From Anaeromyxobacter soli (GTDB lineage Bacteria > Myxococcota > Myxococcia > Myxococcales > Anaeromyxobacteraceae): a DNA stretch of 51,260 bases. This document shows positions 15,103-24,278 of the stretch, one piece after another (the first letter of the stretch is position 1; every line of letters starts with the position of its first letter). Position numbers and translations under genes: made by a program. The stretch covers positions 1-51,260 of the forward strand of contig NZ_JAKZLF010000036.1 in NCBI RefSeq assembly GCF_022808855.1, in the 5' to 3' direction. The notes below the pieces were generated by a model. The model was not told the DNA's origin. It did no database searches and was given only the letters and a program-made list of their open reading frames with translations.

Positions 15103-16491
15103 TCACGCTCCGCGGGTGGGCCCTCGCTCCCCTGCCCCCGCCGCCCTCCGCATCGCCTCGAGCGATCGCTCCACGTCCTCGTCCGTGGTCGCCCACGAGC
15201 AGACGCTGATCCGCATGGCGGTGTGGCCCTGCCACACGGTGCCACCGCACCAGCAGGTGCCGTCTGCCTGGATCGCCGCGATCACCCGCCGCGTGCGCTC
15301 CGGCTCGCCGAAGGACACCAGCCCCTGGTTCAGCGCGACCTCGTTCAGCACCGTGTATCCCGCCGCGGCGAGCCCCTCGGCGAAGCGGCGCGCGTGGCGG
15401 CAGCTCCGCTCGATGAGCTCCGCGAGCCCGGTACGCCCGAGCGCGCGCAGCGCGGCCCAGACCTCCACGCCGCGCGCCCGGCGCGACAGCTCCGGCGTGT
15501 AGTCGGCCGGGTCCCGCTCCGTGCCTACCGGCAGGTACGCGGCGGTCATGCCCATGGCGGCGCGCAGGGGAGCGCCGTCGCGGACGAGCGCGAGCCCGCT
15601 GTCGTACGGCACGTTCAGCCACTTGTGCGCGTCGGTCGCCCAGGAGTCGGCGGCCTCGAGGCCGCTCGCGAGCGCCGCGCGGCCCGGGGCGGCCCGGGCC
15701 CAGAGGCCGAAGGCGCCGTCCACGTGCACCCACGCGCCGGCCTCGTGCGCGCGCGGCACGAGCTCGGCGAAGGGGTCGAACCCGCCGGTGTTCACGTTGC
15801 CCGCCTGGAGGCAGACGATGGTCGGCCCGGAGAGGCGAGGCAGCGCGTCGGGGCGCATCCGGCCCTGCCCGTCCACCGGGACGCTCACGACGCGGTCGCG
15901 CCCGAGGCCCAGCATCGCGAGGGCCTTCATCACGCTCGGGTGCGCCTCGGCGCCGACGACGACCGCGATCTCCGGCGCGCCGAAGAGGCCCCGCGCCTCG
16001 ACGTCCCACCCCGCCCGCGCCAGCGCGGCGTGCCGTGCGGCGGCGAGCGCGGTCAGGTTCGCGACCGTCGCGCCGGTCACGAACCCGCCGGCCGTCCCGG
16101 GCGGCAACCCGAGCGCCTCGACGACCCACCTCAGCGCGACGTCCTCCAGCGCGGCCGTCCCGGGCGTCACGTCGCGCCGGGCCGAGTTCTGGTCCCACGC
16201 CGTCGCGAGCACGTTCGCGGCCACCGTTACCGGGAGCGCCCCGCCGATCACGAACCCGAAGAAGCGCGGCCCGGCCATGGCCATGGTGGCCGGAGACACG
16301 AGCGCGTCCAGCTCGGCGAGCACGGCGCTCGGGTCGCTCGGCTCGGCGGGCAGCGCGCGGTCCAGGGCGGCGAGCCGCTTCACCGCCTCCGGAGCTGGCG
16401 CCACCGGGCGCGTCCGGAGCTCCCGGAGGTACGCCGAGGCACGCGTGGCTGCGTCCTGCAGGAGACTGCCGGTCACGTCGTCGCGATCCAC
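15103..16491 (-). CDS. PLP-dependent group II (aromatic/acidic amino acid-type) decarboxylase
   Basis: 462 residues with the pyridoxal-phosphate decarboxylase fold. His184 (AEAHPS) would stack on the cofactor ring, Asp258 (WVHVDGAFG) would bind the pyridine nitrogen, and Lys290 in TDAHKWLNVPYDSG is the Schiff-base lysine. The family includes glutamate, tyrosine, tryptophan and diaminobutyrate decarboxylases. This member lacks clear features that fix the substrate. It is free-standing on the minus strand, 107 bases from the aldo/keto reductase gene upstream. Confidence 0.9.
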   Translation of the reverse strand: MDRDDVTGSLLQDAATRASAYLRELRTRPVAPAPEAVKRLAALDRALPAEPSDPSAVLAELDALVSPATMAMAGPRFFGFVIGGALPVTVAANVLATAWDQNSARRDVTPGTAALEDVALRWVVEALGLPPGTAGGFVTGATVANLTALAAARHAALARAGWDVEARGLFGAPEIAVVVGAEAHPSVMKALAMLGLGRDRVVSVPVDGQGRMRPDALPRLSGPTIVCLQAGNVNTGGFDPFAELVPRAHEAGAWVHVDGAFGLWARAAPGRAALASGLEAADSWATDAHKWLNVPYDSGLALVRDGAPLRAAMGMTAAYLPVGTERDPADYTPELSRRARGVEVWAALRALGRTGLAELIERSCRHARRFAEGLAAAGYTVLNEVALNQGLVSFGEPERTRRVIAAIQADGTCWCGGTVWQGHTAMRISVCSWATTDEDVERSLEAMRRAAGAGERGPTRGA

Positions 16492-16598
16492 GGTTCCCTC
16501 CTCGCGCGCCCGCGTACGCGGGGCCGCATGCGCGCCCGGAACGAGGCGCGACGGACTGGAGCGGTGACATGTTCGCGAGCGCCCGCCTCGTCAAGGCT

Positions 16599-17459
16599 TC
16601 ACAGCACCTCGAGTGGTCGCTCCTCCTCCGGCGGCGGGAAGGCGCCGTCCAGCTCGGCGAGATCTTCCCGGGTCAGGCGGAGGTCGAGCGCGGCGCGGTT
16701 CTCCTCGACGTGCGCCGGGGTGCCGGCCTTGGGGATGGCGTTCACTCCGTCGAGCCTGAGGATCCAGGCGAGCGCGATCTGCGCCGGCGTCGCGCCGTGC
16801 CGCTCGGCGACGGCGGCGAGGGCGGCGTCGTCGCGGAGCAGGCGCCCCTGCTCGTAGGGCGAGTACGCCATGACCGGGATGCCCCGCGCGCGGCACCAGG
16901 GCAAGAGGCCGAGCTCGATGCCGCGGCGAGAGAGGTTGTAGAGCACCTGGTCCGCCTGCACCTGCGACCCGCCCGGCACGCCGGACAGCTCCTCCAGATC
17001 CGGCACGTCGAGGTTGCTGACGCCCCAGTGCCGGATCTTCCCGGCCTCGACGAGCTCCTGGAAGGCGAGGACGGTCTCCTCGAGTGGGAACGCGCCGCGC
17101 CAGTGCAGGAGGTACAGGTCGATGCGGTCCGTCCCGAGCCGCCGCAGGCTCCGCTCGCAGGCGGCGATCGTGCCGGCGCGCGAGGCGTTCGTCGGCAGCA
17201 CCTTGCTCACCAGGAAGACCTCGTCGCGCCGCCCGGCGATGACCTCCCCGACGAGCTCCTCGGCGCGTCCGTCGGCGTACAGCTCCGCCGTGTCGATGAG
17301 GGTGAGGCCGAGGTCCAACCCGAGCTCGAGCGCGGCCCGCTCCGTCGCCCGGAGCGACGGGTCCTCGGCCATGAACCACGTGCCCAGCCCCAGGACAGGA
17401 ATCCGCTCGCCGAGCGGGAGCGCGATCGTTCGCACGCCGGACACCGATGGCGCTGGCAT
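16599..17459 (-). CDS. Aldo/keto reductase
   Basis: 286 residues from the ATG at 17459; the frame is open further upstream without similarity. The catalytic tetrad is visible as Asp56, Tyr61 ([10 protein letters not shown]), Lys86 (FLVSKV) and His119 (DLYLLHWR). The NADPH-site segment [18 protein letters not shown] is near the C-terminus. The pattern fits the bacterial AKR5-like subgroup that reduces small aldehydes and ketones. No substrate-defining neighbour is evident. Confidence 0.93.
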   Translation of the reverse strand: MPAPSVSGVRTIALPLGERIPVLGLGTWFMAEDPSLRATERAALELGLDLGLTLIDTAELYADGRAEELVGEVIAGRRDEVFLVSKVLPTNASRAGTIAACERSLRRLGTDRIDLYLLHWRGAFPLEETVLAFQELVEAGKIRHWGVSNLDVPDLEELSGVPGGSQVQADQVLYNLSRRGIELGLLPWCRARGIPVMAYSPYEQGRLLRDDAALAAVAERHGATPAQIALAWILRLDGVNAIPKAGTPAHVEENRAALDLRLTREDLAELDGAFPPPEEERPLEVL

Positions 17460-17671
17460 GCCGAGACGATCGGCTCGCCCTCGCCGGGAAGCAACCAGCA
17501 GCGGGACTCGAGGCCCAGCTGCTCGCGGATCTCGAGGGTCACGTGCTCGCGCGGGCGCGTTGCGCCTCCGGCGGCGCGGTGGCAGCATTCGCGCCCCGGC
17601 CCGGCCGGGCGACGCACGCGCGATGCCCGCGCGACCGTGCGCCCCGCGGTCCGGTCGAGGAGCTTCGCGAC

Positions 17672-18214
17672 ATGCACCCGTTCTCCCCGGCGCAGGTGGT
17701 CGGGTACGTGGCTCTCGTGCTGGGGGTCTCCGGCTTTCTCCAGCGCGACGACCGCCGCCTGAAGCTCCTCGTCGCGAGCGAGTGCTTCGTCTACGTCGTC
17801 CACTTCACGCTGCTCGGGCGCCCGCCGGCCGCCTCGAGCGCGCTCGTCTCCGGCGTCCGCACGCTCCTCTCGGTGCGGTTCCGCTCGGCCTGGCTGGCCG
17901 CCGCGAGCGTCGCCGTGAACGTGGGCCTCGCCGTGGCGCTCTCGACCCGCGGCGCCGGGTGGATCCCCGTCGTGGGCTCGAGCCTCGGGGCGATCGCGGT
18001 GTTCACGATGCGGGGCGTCCCGATGCGGCTCGTGCTGCTCGCGAGCACCTCGCTGTGGCTCACGAACAACGTCCTCAGCCGGTCCCTCGGCGGCACCGTG
18101 CTCGAGTCGCTCATCGCGGCCACGAGCATCTCGACCATCCTCCGCATGACCCTCGCGGAGCGCGCGGCAGCCGCCGAGAGCGCGCGGTCCGGGGCGGAAG
18201 GCGCGACGCCGTGA
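17672..18214 (+). CDS. YgjV-like small inner-membrane protein
   Basis: 180 residues with about five to six hydrophobic segments ([76 protein letters not shown]). The layout and the phrase [16 protein letters not shown] resemble the YgjV/inner-membrane-protein family, whose function is unknown. The ATG is preceded by GAGGAG about 10 bases upstream. Confidence 0.7.
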   Translation: MHPFSPAQVVGYVALVLGVSGFLQRDDRRLKLLVASECFVYVVHFTLLGRPPAASSALVSGVRTLLSVRFRSAWLAAASVAVNVGLAVALSTRGAGWIPVVGSSLGAIAVFTMRGVPMRLVLLASTSLWLTNNVLSRSLGGTVLESLIAATSISTILRMTLAERAAAAESARSGAEGATP

Positions 18215-18234
18215 AGGGTGCGCGACCGCTCAGG

Positions 18235-18522
18235 TCACGCCGCGCGTCCGGGGGGAGGCATCGGCCCGCGCTGGACGGGCACCTCGTCGCTCGCCCGGGT
18301 CGCCGCGACCGCGCTCGACACCGACACGGCGCCGAGCAGGACGACCATGCTCGTCAGGGCGGCCTGGAGGACCAGCGCCTCGACGAGCACCACGGTGCAG
18401 ATGGCCCACACGCCCAGCAGCAGCGCGAGCCCGGCGAGCTCGCGGCTGAGGAGCGCGTCCGCCACCGTGCGGCGACGGATCTCGGTGATCCCGTTGGAGC
18501 GGTGGCGAATTCGATAGCGCAC
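18235..18522 (-). CDS. Small two-segment membrane protein, unknown function
   Basis: 95 residues from a GTG start. A basic N-terminus (RYRIRHRSNGITEIRRRT) is followed by two hydrophobic stretches, LAGLALLLGVWAICTVVLVEALVL and LTSMVVLLGAVSVSSAVAA, and a Pro-rich tail. Its end is 20 bases from the end of the convergent YgjV-like gene. No family is recognised. Coding is supported by GC-rich third positions and membrane-protein composition. Confidence 0.5.
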   Translation of the reverse strand: MRYRIRHRSNGITEIRRRTVADALLSRELAGLALLLGVWAICTVVLVEALVLQAALTSMVVLLGAVSVSSAVAATRASDEVPVQRGPMPPPGRAA

Positions 18523-18752
18523 GGCGCCTCAACACTCCGCTGGCCGCGGGATTCCCGGCGAGCCGCGCAACCATATCCGCCTCGAGCCGACGCCGCTCGT
18601 GCCTCTTCCCCGCCCTCCTGGAACATGCTGTCGCGCCGAGGGATTCGGCAGCGGGAAGTCAGGCGGCCCCCCGCCAGGTCTTCCGCAGGGCCGGCCCGGG
18701 CGTCACCTCCACCCACATGCGCCGCCGCGCTGCGGTATGTCTGCGGGCCTCG

Positions 18753-19946
18753 ATGAGCGCCCCCGTCCGCCGACTCCTGTGGCTCCTCGCCGGCACGGCC
18801 GGCCTCACCGTCGCGAACCTGTACTACAGCCAGCCGCTCCTCCCGATGATCGCGGCCGAGCTGCACGTCGCGCCCCGCACCGCCGGCCTCGTCTCGACGG
18901 CCACGCAGATCGGGTACGCGGTGGGCATGCTGCTCCTCGTCCCGCTCGGCGACGGGCACGAGCGGCGGCGGCTCATCGTGGCGATGACGGGCGCGGTCAG
19001 CGCGGCGCTCGTCGCCGTCGCGGCCGCGCCGGGCCTCGGGGCGCTGCTCGCCGCGAGCTTTCTCCTCGGCGCGACGACGATCGTGCCGCAGCTCGTGGTC
19101 CCGTTCGCCGTCGCGGTCGCCGACCCCGCCGCGCGCGGCCGCTCGGTGGGGCTCGTGATGAGCGGGCTCCTCGTCGGCATCCTCCTCTCGCGCACGGTGA
19201 GCGGTGTGCTCGGCGCGCACCTCGGCTGGCGCGCGACGTACGCGGGCGCGGCGGGGACGATGCTGCTCCTCGCGGTCGCGCTCCGCTTCGTGCTCCCGGC
19301 GCAGGAGCCGCCGTCCCGCGCGCGCTGGGCGGACCTCCTCGCCTCGCTGCCCCGCCTCGTGCGCGAGGAGCCGCTGCTCCGGCGGCACGCGCTCCTCGGC
19401 GCGCTCGCGTTCGCCGCGTTCAGCGTGTTCTGGACCACCCTCGCCTTCCACCTCGCGCTCCCGCCGCTCGGCTACGGCTCCAGCGTCGCCGGGCTCTTCG
19501 GCGTGGTGGGGGTGTCGGGCGCCATCGCCGCGCCGGTCGCGGGCCGCCTCGCCGACCGCCACGGCTCGCGGGTCGTGAACCTCGGCGCGATCCTCGCGGT
19601 GCTCGCCTCGTTCGGCGTGCTCTGGCTGGGACGGACGAGCCTCGCCGGGCTCGCCGCGGGCGTCGTGCTCCTCGACTTCGGTGCCCAGGCGAACCACATC
19701 TCGAACCAGACCATCGTCCTCGGCCTCTCGGCCGAGAAGCGCAACCGCATCAACACCGTCTACATGGTGACCTACTTCGCGGGCGGCGCCGCCGGCTCGA
19801 CCGCCGGCGCGTGGGCGTGGAGCGCCGGCGGCTGGTCCGCCGTGTGCGCCGCCGGGGCGGCGTTCTCGGCGATCGCGATCGTCGCGTGGGCGACGGTGGG
19901 TCATCGCCACGCCGTCGCGGCCTCCGAGGCGGTGGCGAGGGGCTAG
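18753..19946 (+). CDS. Major facilitator superfamily transporter (DHA1-like)
   Basis: 397 residues with 12 predicted membrane helices. N-terminal LTVANLYYSQPLLPMIAAEL is typical of a bacterial MFS group resembling YnfM and its relatives. The loop 2-3 motif is LGDGHERRRLI, and the second half has GRLADRHGSR, the duplicated form of that motif. The substrate is unknown; relatives export drugs or sugars. The ATG at 18753 is preferred because the helix 1 region follows directly. Confidence 0.88.
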   Translation: MSAPVRRLLWLLAGTAGLTVANLYYSQPLLPMIAAELHVAPRTAGLVSTATQIGYAVGMLLLVPLGDGHERRRLIVAMTGAVSAALVAVAAAPGLGALLAASFLLGATTIVPQLVVPFAVAVADPAARGRSVGLVMSGLLVGILLSRTVSGVLGAHLGWRATYAGAAGTMLLLAVALRFVLPAQEPPSRARWADLLASLPRLVREEPLLRRHALLGALAFAAFSVFWTTLAFHLALPPLGYGSSVAGLFGVVGVSGAIAAPVAGRLADRHGSRVVNLGAILAVLASFGVLWLGRTSLAGLAAGVVLLDFGAQANHISNQTIVLGLSAEKRNRINTVYMVTYFAGGAAGSTAGAWAWSAGGWSAVCAAGAAFSAIAIVAWATVGHRHAVAASEAVARG

Positions 19947-20008
19947 GAGCAGAGCCCGACCGGTGCCGGACCCCTGCGCGGTCGACGGCGCTCGCCTCCC
20001 GGCCGGCC

Positions 20009-20890
20009 TCACCTCGCCCCGGCCACCGCCTTCAGCGCCTTCTCGATCGCGTCGGGCGCGCAGCGGATGTTCATGAAGCTGTGCGAGCCCATCATCTTCA
20101 AATCAGGGAAGTTCACCGCGATCCGGAAGCGGGCGTAGAGCGCGCGCACGTCACCGCCGGTGACGAGGAGCTCGTACGGCAGGTGCCCCGTGGAGCGGAG
20201 CGGCTTGGAGTCGATCTCGTTCATGATGCGGGCGTCGCCCGAGCAGCCGTCGGAGAGCGCCACGCCGAACACGGTCTGCGTGCCGCCGGGCAGGTCGATG
20301 CGGTAGACCTTGCTCGCGCCGCCGCGCCGCTCGGCGAGCCCGGCCTCGATCGCCTTCACCGCCTCGTCGTGGCTCGCGAAGTGGCCGAGCTTGGACGGCT
20401 CGTCGAAGTACTCCATGCCGACCATGTAGTGGTACTTGCGCAGGTCCTTCGCGCTCTTGCCCTCGGAGGGCCCGTACTCCTCGGCCCGCCCCAGCGCGCC
20501 CTCGAGCGAGGCCGCGACGGGAGCGAGGTCGCCCGGGAGGCGATAGGCCGCCGCCATGTACGACGGGTTCGTGTAGGCGACCTGGACCTCCTCGCCGACC
20601 TTCGTGATCGTGACGCGCTGGGCGGCGGCATAGCCGCCGGACGGCGTCTTCGCAGCCTCGGACTTCAGGCTCTCGTTCGTCACCGCGAGGACGAGGGCCC
20701 CGGGGTACGGCGCGTAGCTCCCGGCGATCTCGAACCCCGCCGCCTGGAGCTTCTGCCGGGCGGTCCTCGCCGCGCCGTCCACGTCTCCGGGCGCGCGCGA
20801 GGCGAGCACGAAGGGCTTCATCGTGGGGTCGGCCGCGAGGGCCGGGGAGGCGAGGAGGAGCAGGCTGGCGAGAGCGAACCGGTGGTTCAT
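20009..20890 (-). CDS. Secreted protein of unknown function with duplicated alpha/beta-like region
   Basis: 293 residues. A Sec signal peptide (RFALASLLLLASPALAADP) with cleavage near Ala-Ala starts the protein. The mature N-terminal half (MKPFVLASRAPGDVDGAART, later GGYAAAQRVTITKVGEEVQV) resembles DUF302-like proteins found in other proteobacteria, but I am not sure of the family. It has few cysteines (DGCSGD and NIRCAP) that could form one disulfide. It is probably periplasmic. It is upstream of and parallel to nothing obvious; the TMEM175-like gene starts 132 bases away. Confidence 0.65.
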   Translation of the reverse strand: MNHRFALASLLLLASPALAADPTMKPFVLASRAPGDVDGAARTARQKLQAAGFEIAGSYAPYPGALVLAVTNESLKSEAAKTPSGGYAAAQRVTITKVGEEVQVAYTNPSYMAAAYRLPGDLAPVAASLEGALGRAEEYGPSEGKSAKDLRKYHYMVGMEYFDEPSKLGHFASHDEAVKAIEAGLAERRGGASKVYRIDLPGGTQTVFGVALSDGCSGDARIMNEIDSKPLRSTGHLPYELLVTGGDVRALYARFRIAVNFPDLKMMGSHSFMNIRCAPDAIEKALKAVAGAR

Positions 20891-21022
20891 GGGTGGGGTC
20901 CTTTGGCGGCGGCGCCGCGCGACCGTGCGATCGGTCGATCGAGCTTGAGAGCCAGCGCGTGCCGCGACGATTCCGGACAGGATGTCGCACCGCGGGCACG
21001 CCAACCGCTTCGAGCCGACGCC

Positions 21023-21619
21023 TCAGGTGGCGCTCTCCCTCGGCGCGTCGAGCCGCCGCTCGATCCGCCTGTCCGGGATCAACCAGAGGATCGCGACGAG
21101 GACGTAGAGCGCGTACGAGAGCCACGGGTGGACGAACGCGAGCCCGATCCCGAGCGCGTAGAAGAAGGGCGAGGTCTTCCCCTTCCAGTCGCTCCCGATG
21201 GCGCGGGCGAGCGTCGAGCCGGGGCCCTCGTGCGCGACGATCGAGCCCTGCAAGAGGAAGTACGCGATGGCGGCCAAGAGCAGCACGCAGCCGTACACCG
21301 CCGCCGGCCACGGCTCGCTCGGGCTCTCGCCCACCCAGCGCGTCGTGAACGGCACGAGCGAGAGCCAGAACAGGAGGTGCAGGTTTGCCCACAGGATGCG
21401 CCCGCTCACCTGGTGCGTGGCGTGGAGCATGTGGTGGTGGTTGTTCCAGTACAGCCCGACGTACACGAAGCTGAGCACGTAGCTCAGGAACACCGGCACG
21501 AGCGGGCGTAGCGCGGAGAGGTCGTGACCTCCCTCGGGGACGCGCAGCTCGAGCACCATGATCGTGATGACGATGGCGAGCACGCCGTCGCTGAACGCCT
21601 CGAGCCGGGTCTTGCCCAT
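21023..21619 (-). CDS. TMEM175-family (DUF1211) potassium channel protein
   Basis: 198 residues with six membrane helices. The hallmark FSD motif lies in helix 1 (RLEAFSDGVLAIVITIMVLE). HHHMLHATHQVSGRILWANL in the next part is also typical. Bacterial members assemble as tetramers and form leak-type K+ channels, each subunit having one 6-helix repeat as here. It is expected in the inner membrane. The start ATG follows directly from the family's usual N-terminus. Confidence 0.88.
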   Translation of the reverse strand: MGKTRLEAFSDGVLAIVITIMVLELRVPEGGHDLSALRPLVPVFLSYVLSFVYVGLYWNNHHHMLHATHQVSGRILWANLHLLFWLSLVPFTTRWVGESPSEPWPAAVYGCVLLLAAIAYFLLQGSIVAHEGPGSTLARAIGSDWKGKTSPFFYALGIGLAFVHPWLSYALYVLVAILWLIPDRRIERRLDAPRESAT

Positions 21620-21754
21620 GCGTCGTACTTAACCCGCCGCGAGGGCGGCGCGCCGCGCGTGCCGTTCGCCGGGCTCTTCGTGGCCGACACGCCGATGCCC
21701 CGCCTCACGGTGGTACTGGACGGCGGCGGTGCTCGCGGCCTCGAGCGGCGCCGC

Positions 21755-21988
21755 TCACGCCGCGAGCGGCAGGCTCTTCTCGAGCGCTCCCGTCTCGACC
21801 CCGACCAGCTCCGCCGCGTCGCGCGCGGAGAGCCGCCGGCGCTCGACGAGGACGCGGCCGGCGAAGACGCGCGCCTCACGGGCGCGGGCCGCGTCGCTCA
21901 GGTAGAGCGAGGCGTGCAGCGCGCGACGCGCCTCCGCGGGCACGGCGGGATCGACGAGCAGCATCGGGACGAGGGACCAGGTGTTCAT
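21755..21988 (-). CDS. Small protein of unknown function under ArsR-type operator
   Basis: 77 residues, no membrane segment or signal, rich in Ala and Arg (PAVPAEARRALHASLYLS, ARVFAGRVLVERRRLSARDAAELVG). No family is recognised. Its promoter carries a perfect inverted repeat matching the one in the promoter of the neighbouring arsR gene, so it is likely a target of that repressor. Coding is plausible from the ATG position 21 bases downstream of the predicted -10. Confidence 0.55.
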   Translation of the reverse strand: MNTWSLVPMLLVDPAVPAEARRALHASLYLSDAARAREARVFAGRVLVERRRLSARDAAELVGVETGALEKSLPLAA

Positions 21989-22008
21989 CGCATGCTCCTG
22001 GCCGCTCT

Positions 22009-22035
22009 ATTTAAATCGACGTCCGTCGATTTCAA
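22009..22035 (-). promoter_or_regulatory. Promoter with ArsR-type operator (small 77-aa gene)
   Basis: On the minus strand TTGAAA (22030-22035) and TTAAAT (22009-22014) are separated by 15 bases. A perfect palindrome AAATCGAC-GTCC-GTCGATTT (22013-22032) fills the spacer and overlaps both boxes. Its core ATCGAC-N4-GTCGAT matches the site at 22430-22445 upstream of arsR. Confidence 0.7.
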
Positions 22036-22072
22036 CCGAAACGCCTGCCGCGTGAGGCCACCTCCGGTCCGC

Positions 22073-22408
22073 TCAGCGGCCGCGCGCCCGTCGTTCCGCG
22101 GGCTTGGGCCGGCTCGCGCCCGAGAGGGTCCGCACGCGCAGCGCGTCGAGGTACGCCTCCATCACGTCCCGCCGGAAGCGGTAGTAGGCGAAGTGCCCGT
22201 CCCGCCGCCGCTCGAGGAGCTGCGCGTTCACGAGCTCCTTCAGGTGGTGCGACACCGTGGACTGGCAGAGCGCGGCCGACTCGACCACGGACGAGCACGG
22301 CACCTCGCCGCCCGCCGCCGCCGCGCGCTCGAGGATCTCGCAGCGCTGCGGATCGGCGAGCGCCTTGGCGATGCTGCAGAATTCTTCGTCGGTGAGCCCG
22401 ACCGGCAT
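22073..22408 (-). CDS. ArsR-family repressor
   Basis: 111 residues from the ATG at 22408. Winged helix: KALADPQRCEILERAAAAGG, recognition region ESAALCQSTVSHHLKELVNA and wing RRRDGHFAYYRF. Four cysteines (11, 23, 38, 48), including one beside the recognition helix, could sense metal, thiol or oxidative signals. The arrangement is not the classical CxCxxC arsenic motif. Its own promoter and that of the adjacent 77-residue gene carry the same operator core. DoxX lies divergently upstream. Confidence 0.9.
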   Translation of the reverse strand: MPVGLTDEEFCSIAKALADPQRCEILERAAAAGGEVPCSSVVESAALCQSTVSHHLKELVNAQLLERRRDGHFAYYRFRRDVMEAYLDALRVRTLSGASRPKPAERRARGR

Positions 22409-22429
22409 GGTGACGCCCCCCCGGCGGGT

Positions 22430-22459
22430 ATCGATAACCGTCGATGATTCGCGAGTCAA
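22430..22459 (-). promoter_or_regulatory. arsR promoter with operator
   Basis: On the minus strand TTGACT (22454-22459), 17-base spacer, TATCGA (22431-22436). The near-perfect inverted repeat ATCGAT-AACC-GTCGAT (22430-22445) covers the -10 box and has the same half-sites and 4-base gap as the site at 22015-22030. It also lies 100 bases upstream of the divergent doxX start and could affect both directions. Confidence 0.7.
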
Positions 22460-22544
22460 GGCGCACCTTGGCCGGCGCGTGTGGGAGACCGCGTCGCCGC
22501 CGAATAGGCTCGCCAGGCGCCGGCCCGGCGTTAGGTATCGGGCC

Positions 22545-22970
22545 ATGGACACCCGTGCACTGGCCGCGACCGCGGCGCGTCTCGAGACCCCCAGCTACTC
22601 CGCGCTGCGCTTCGTCGCCGGCGCGATGTTCATGTTCCACGGCTCCCAGAAGATCCTCGGCTGGCTCGCCGCCGGGCCCGGCCCCGCGGCCGGCACGCAG
22701 CTCTGGTTCGGCGGCCTCATCGAGCTCGTCGCCGGGGCGCTCATCGCGCTCGGGCTCTTCACGCGCGCCGCGGCGTTCCTGGCCTCGGGGACGATGGCCG
22801 TCGCCTACGTCCAGTTCCACTGGAAGCTCGCCCTCTCCGACTTCGCCTGGCTCCCCGCCGTGAACAAGGGCGAGCTCGCCGCGCTCTACTGCTTCCTGTT
22901 CCTGTACGTGACCGCGCGCGGGCCCGGGGCGGTCTCGCTCGACGCGCTGCGCGGATCGCGCGGCCGCTGA
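22545..22970 (+). CDS. DoxX-family membrane protein
   Basis: 141 residues with four membrane helices, the DoxX layout: ALRFVAGAMFMFHGSQKILGW, FGGLIELVAGALIALGLF, AAFLASGTMAVAYVQFHW, LYCFLFLYVTARG. DoxX proteins are linked to quinone or sulfur/thiol redox chemistry in the inner membrane, but most are uncharacterised. It is divergent from arsR and shares the intergenic operator, suggesting redox-responsive control. Confidence 0.85.
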   Translation: MDTRALAATAARLETPSYSALRFVAGAMFMFHGSQKILGWLAAGPGPAAGTQLWFGGLIELVAGALIALGLFTRAAAFLASGTMAVAYVQFHWKLALSDFAWLPAVNKGELAALYCFLFLYVTARGPGAVSLDALRGSRGR

Positions 22971-23174
22971 CGCGCCGGCGGCTGTGGCTCGATCGCGTGA
23001 CGTGGCGGGGGTGCCGCGCCCGTGCGCCGGGCTCACGTGCGAGGACGTGGCCGGCGAGCCCACACCGCGCGGCCGAAGCCGCGGAGATCGCTCGTGAGCC
23101 GATGCACGATCCGTCCGTGGCACGCTGGGTGAATGACGGGGCCGCAGCGGTTACCACCTCACGAGGAGAGATCC

Positions 23175-23807
23175 ATGCGCAAGCTGCTCCCTGCCTTGTT
23201 CGCCCTCACGCTGCTCGCTGTCCCCTTCGCCTCGCACGCCCAGGTCTCGCTCGGCCTCAGGCTGGGCTACGGCCCCGCCCTCGGGGACGCCGCGAAGGAC
23301 TCCAGGATGTCCGACGGCATCAAGAGCCAGATCCCGATCCAGCTCGACGCCACGTACGCGCTGACCCCGAGCTTCGGCCTCGGCGGCTACGTCTCCTACG
23401 GCTTCGGCCAGATCGGGGACGAGTTCGCCCAGCTCTGCGATCAGGTCGACTGCTCCACGCGCGTCGTCCGGGCCGGCGTGCAGGGCATCTACAGCTTCGC
23501 GCCCATGGGGCAGCTCCGGCCGTTCGCGGGCGTGGGGGCCGGGTACGAGTGGGGCAGCATGACCGCGGAGGCCGGCGGCCAGAAGGTCTCCTTCTCGTTC
23601 CGCGGGTTCGAGCTCCTGAACCTCACCGGCGGCGCGGACTACGTGGTGAGCCCGCAGCTCGCGGTCGGGCCCTACATCGGGCTCAGCCTCGCGCGCTACT
23701 CGAACACCTCGATCGACGACGGCACGCAGACCATCTCCGGCGAGATCGACCAGAAGGCGATGCACGAGTGGCTGCAGTTCGGCATCCGTGGGCGGTTCGA
23801 CCTGTAG
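23175..23807 (+). CDS. Outer-membrane beta-barrel protein (OmpA/porin-like)
   Basis: 210 residues with a signal peptide ending SHAQV (cleavage after Ala) and alternating aromatic/hydrophobic strands (SLGLRLGYGPALGDAAK, FGLGGYVSYGFGQI, LRPFAGVGAGYEWG). The final residue pattern RGRFDL, ending with Phe at the third-last position, is close to typical barrel ends. This fits an eight-stranded small barrel. Two cysteines in CDQVDC may form a loop disulfide. The start is chosen at MRKLLPALF; an upstream in-frame ATG (23133) lacks a signal. No specific function is known. Confidence 0.8.
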   Translation: MRKLLPALFALTLLAVPFASHAQVSLGLRLGYGPALGDAAKDSRMSDGIKSQIPIQLDATYALTPSFGLGGYVSYGFGQIGDEFAQLCDQVDCSTRVVRAGVQGIYSFAPMGQLRPFAGVGAGYEWGSMTAEAGGQKVSFSFRGFELLNLTGGADYVVSPQLAVGPYIGLSLARYSNTSIDDGTQTISGEIDQKAMHEWLQFGIRGRFDL

Positions 23808-23820
23808 GCTCTTGCTCGCG

Positions 23821-23847
23821 CTCCCCCCCGGCGCGCCGGTGGGGGAG
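23821..23847 (+). terminator. Hairpin downstream of the outer-membrane barrel gene
   Basis: The arms CTCCCCC (23821-23827) and GGGGGAG (23841-23847) enclose a self-complementary CCGGCGCGCCGG core. The stem is strong but no T-run follows; it is a probable but unproven terminator 14 bases after the stop codon. Confidence 0.5.
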
Positions 23848-23912
23848 CGGGCCTCCACGAGTGGCGGCGGCGCACCGCCGCCTTCGCTAGAATCGTCCGC
23901 ACCGGAGGTGAC

Positions 23913-24278
23913 ATGCACAAGAGCAGGCTCTGCGCGGTGACGATCGACTGCGAGAAGGGGGATCTCGACGTGGCCTCGCGCTTCTGGTCGGGGGCGCTCG
24001 GGCGTCCCGAGCGCGAGCGCGAGGGGAACTACGTGACGCTCGAGGATCGCGACCGGCTCATCGTGCTGCTGCAGCGCGTCGATCATCCGAGCAGGGTTCA
24101 CCTCGACCTCGAGACCGACGACATGGAGGCCGAGGTCCGTCGGCTCGAGGGGCTCGGGGCGAAGCGGGTCGCGCAGGTCCGGACCTGGTGGGTGATGGAG
24201 GCGCCCACCGGGCAGCGCTTCTGCGTCTGCCGCCCGCAGCGCGGGCCGCTCGGGGACGACGCGAACACGTGGCCGTGA
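23913..24278 (+). CDS. Glyoxalase/VOC-superfamily protein
   Basis: 121 residues, a single vicinal-oxygen-chelate (glyoxalase-like) unit: LCAVTIDCEKGDLDVASRFW, HLDLETDDMEAEVRRLEGLGA, and the end VMEAPTGQRFCVCRPQ. The sequence type is close to the VOC group of small actinobacterial and proteobacterial proteins with unknown substrates. A strong GGAGGTGA ribosome site directly precedes the ATG. No partner gene is obvious. Confidence 0.85.
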   Translation: MHKSRLCAVTIDCEKGDLDVASRFWSGALGRPEREREGNYVTLEDRDRLIVLLQRVDHPSRVHLDLETDDMEAEVRRLEGLGAKRVAQVRTWWVMEAPTGQRFCVCRPQRGPLGDDANTWP

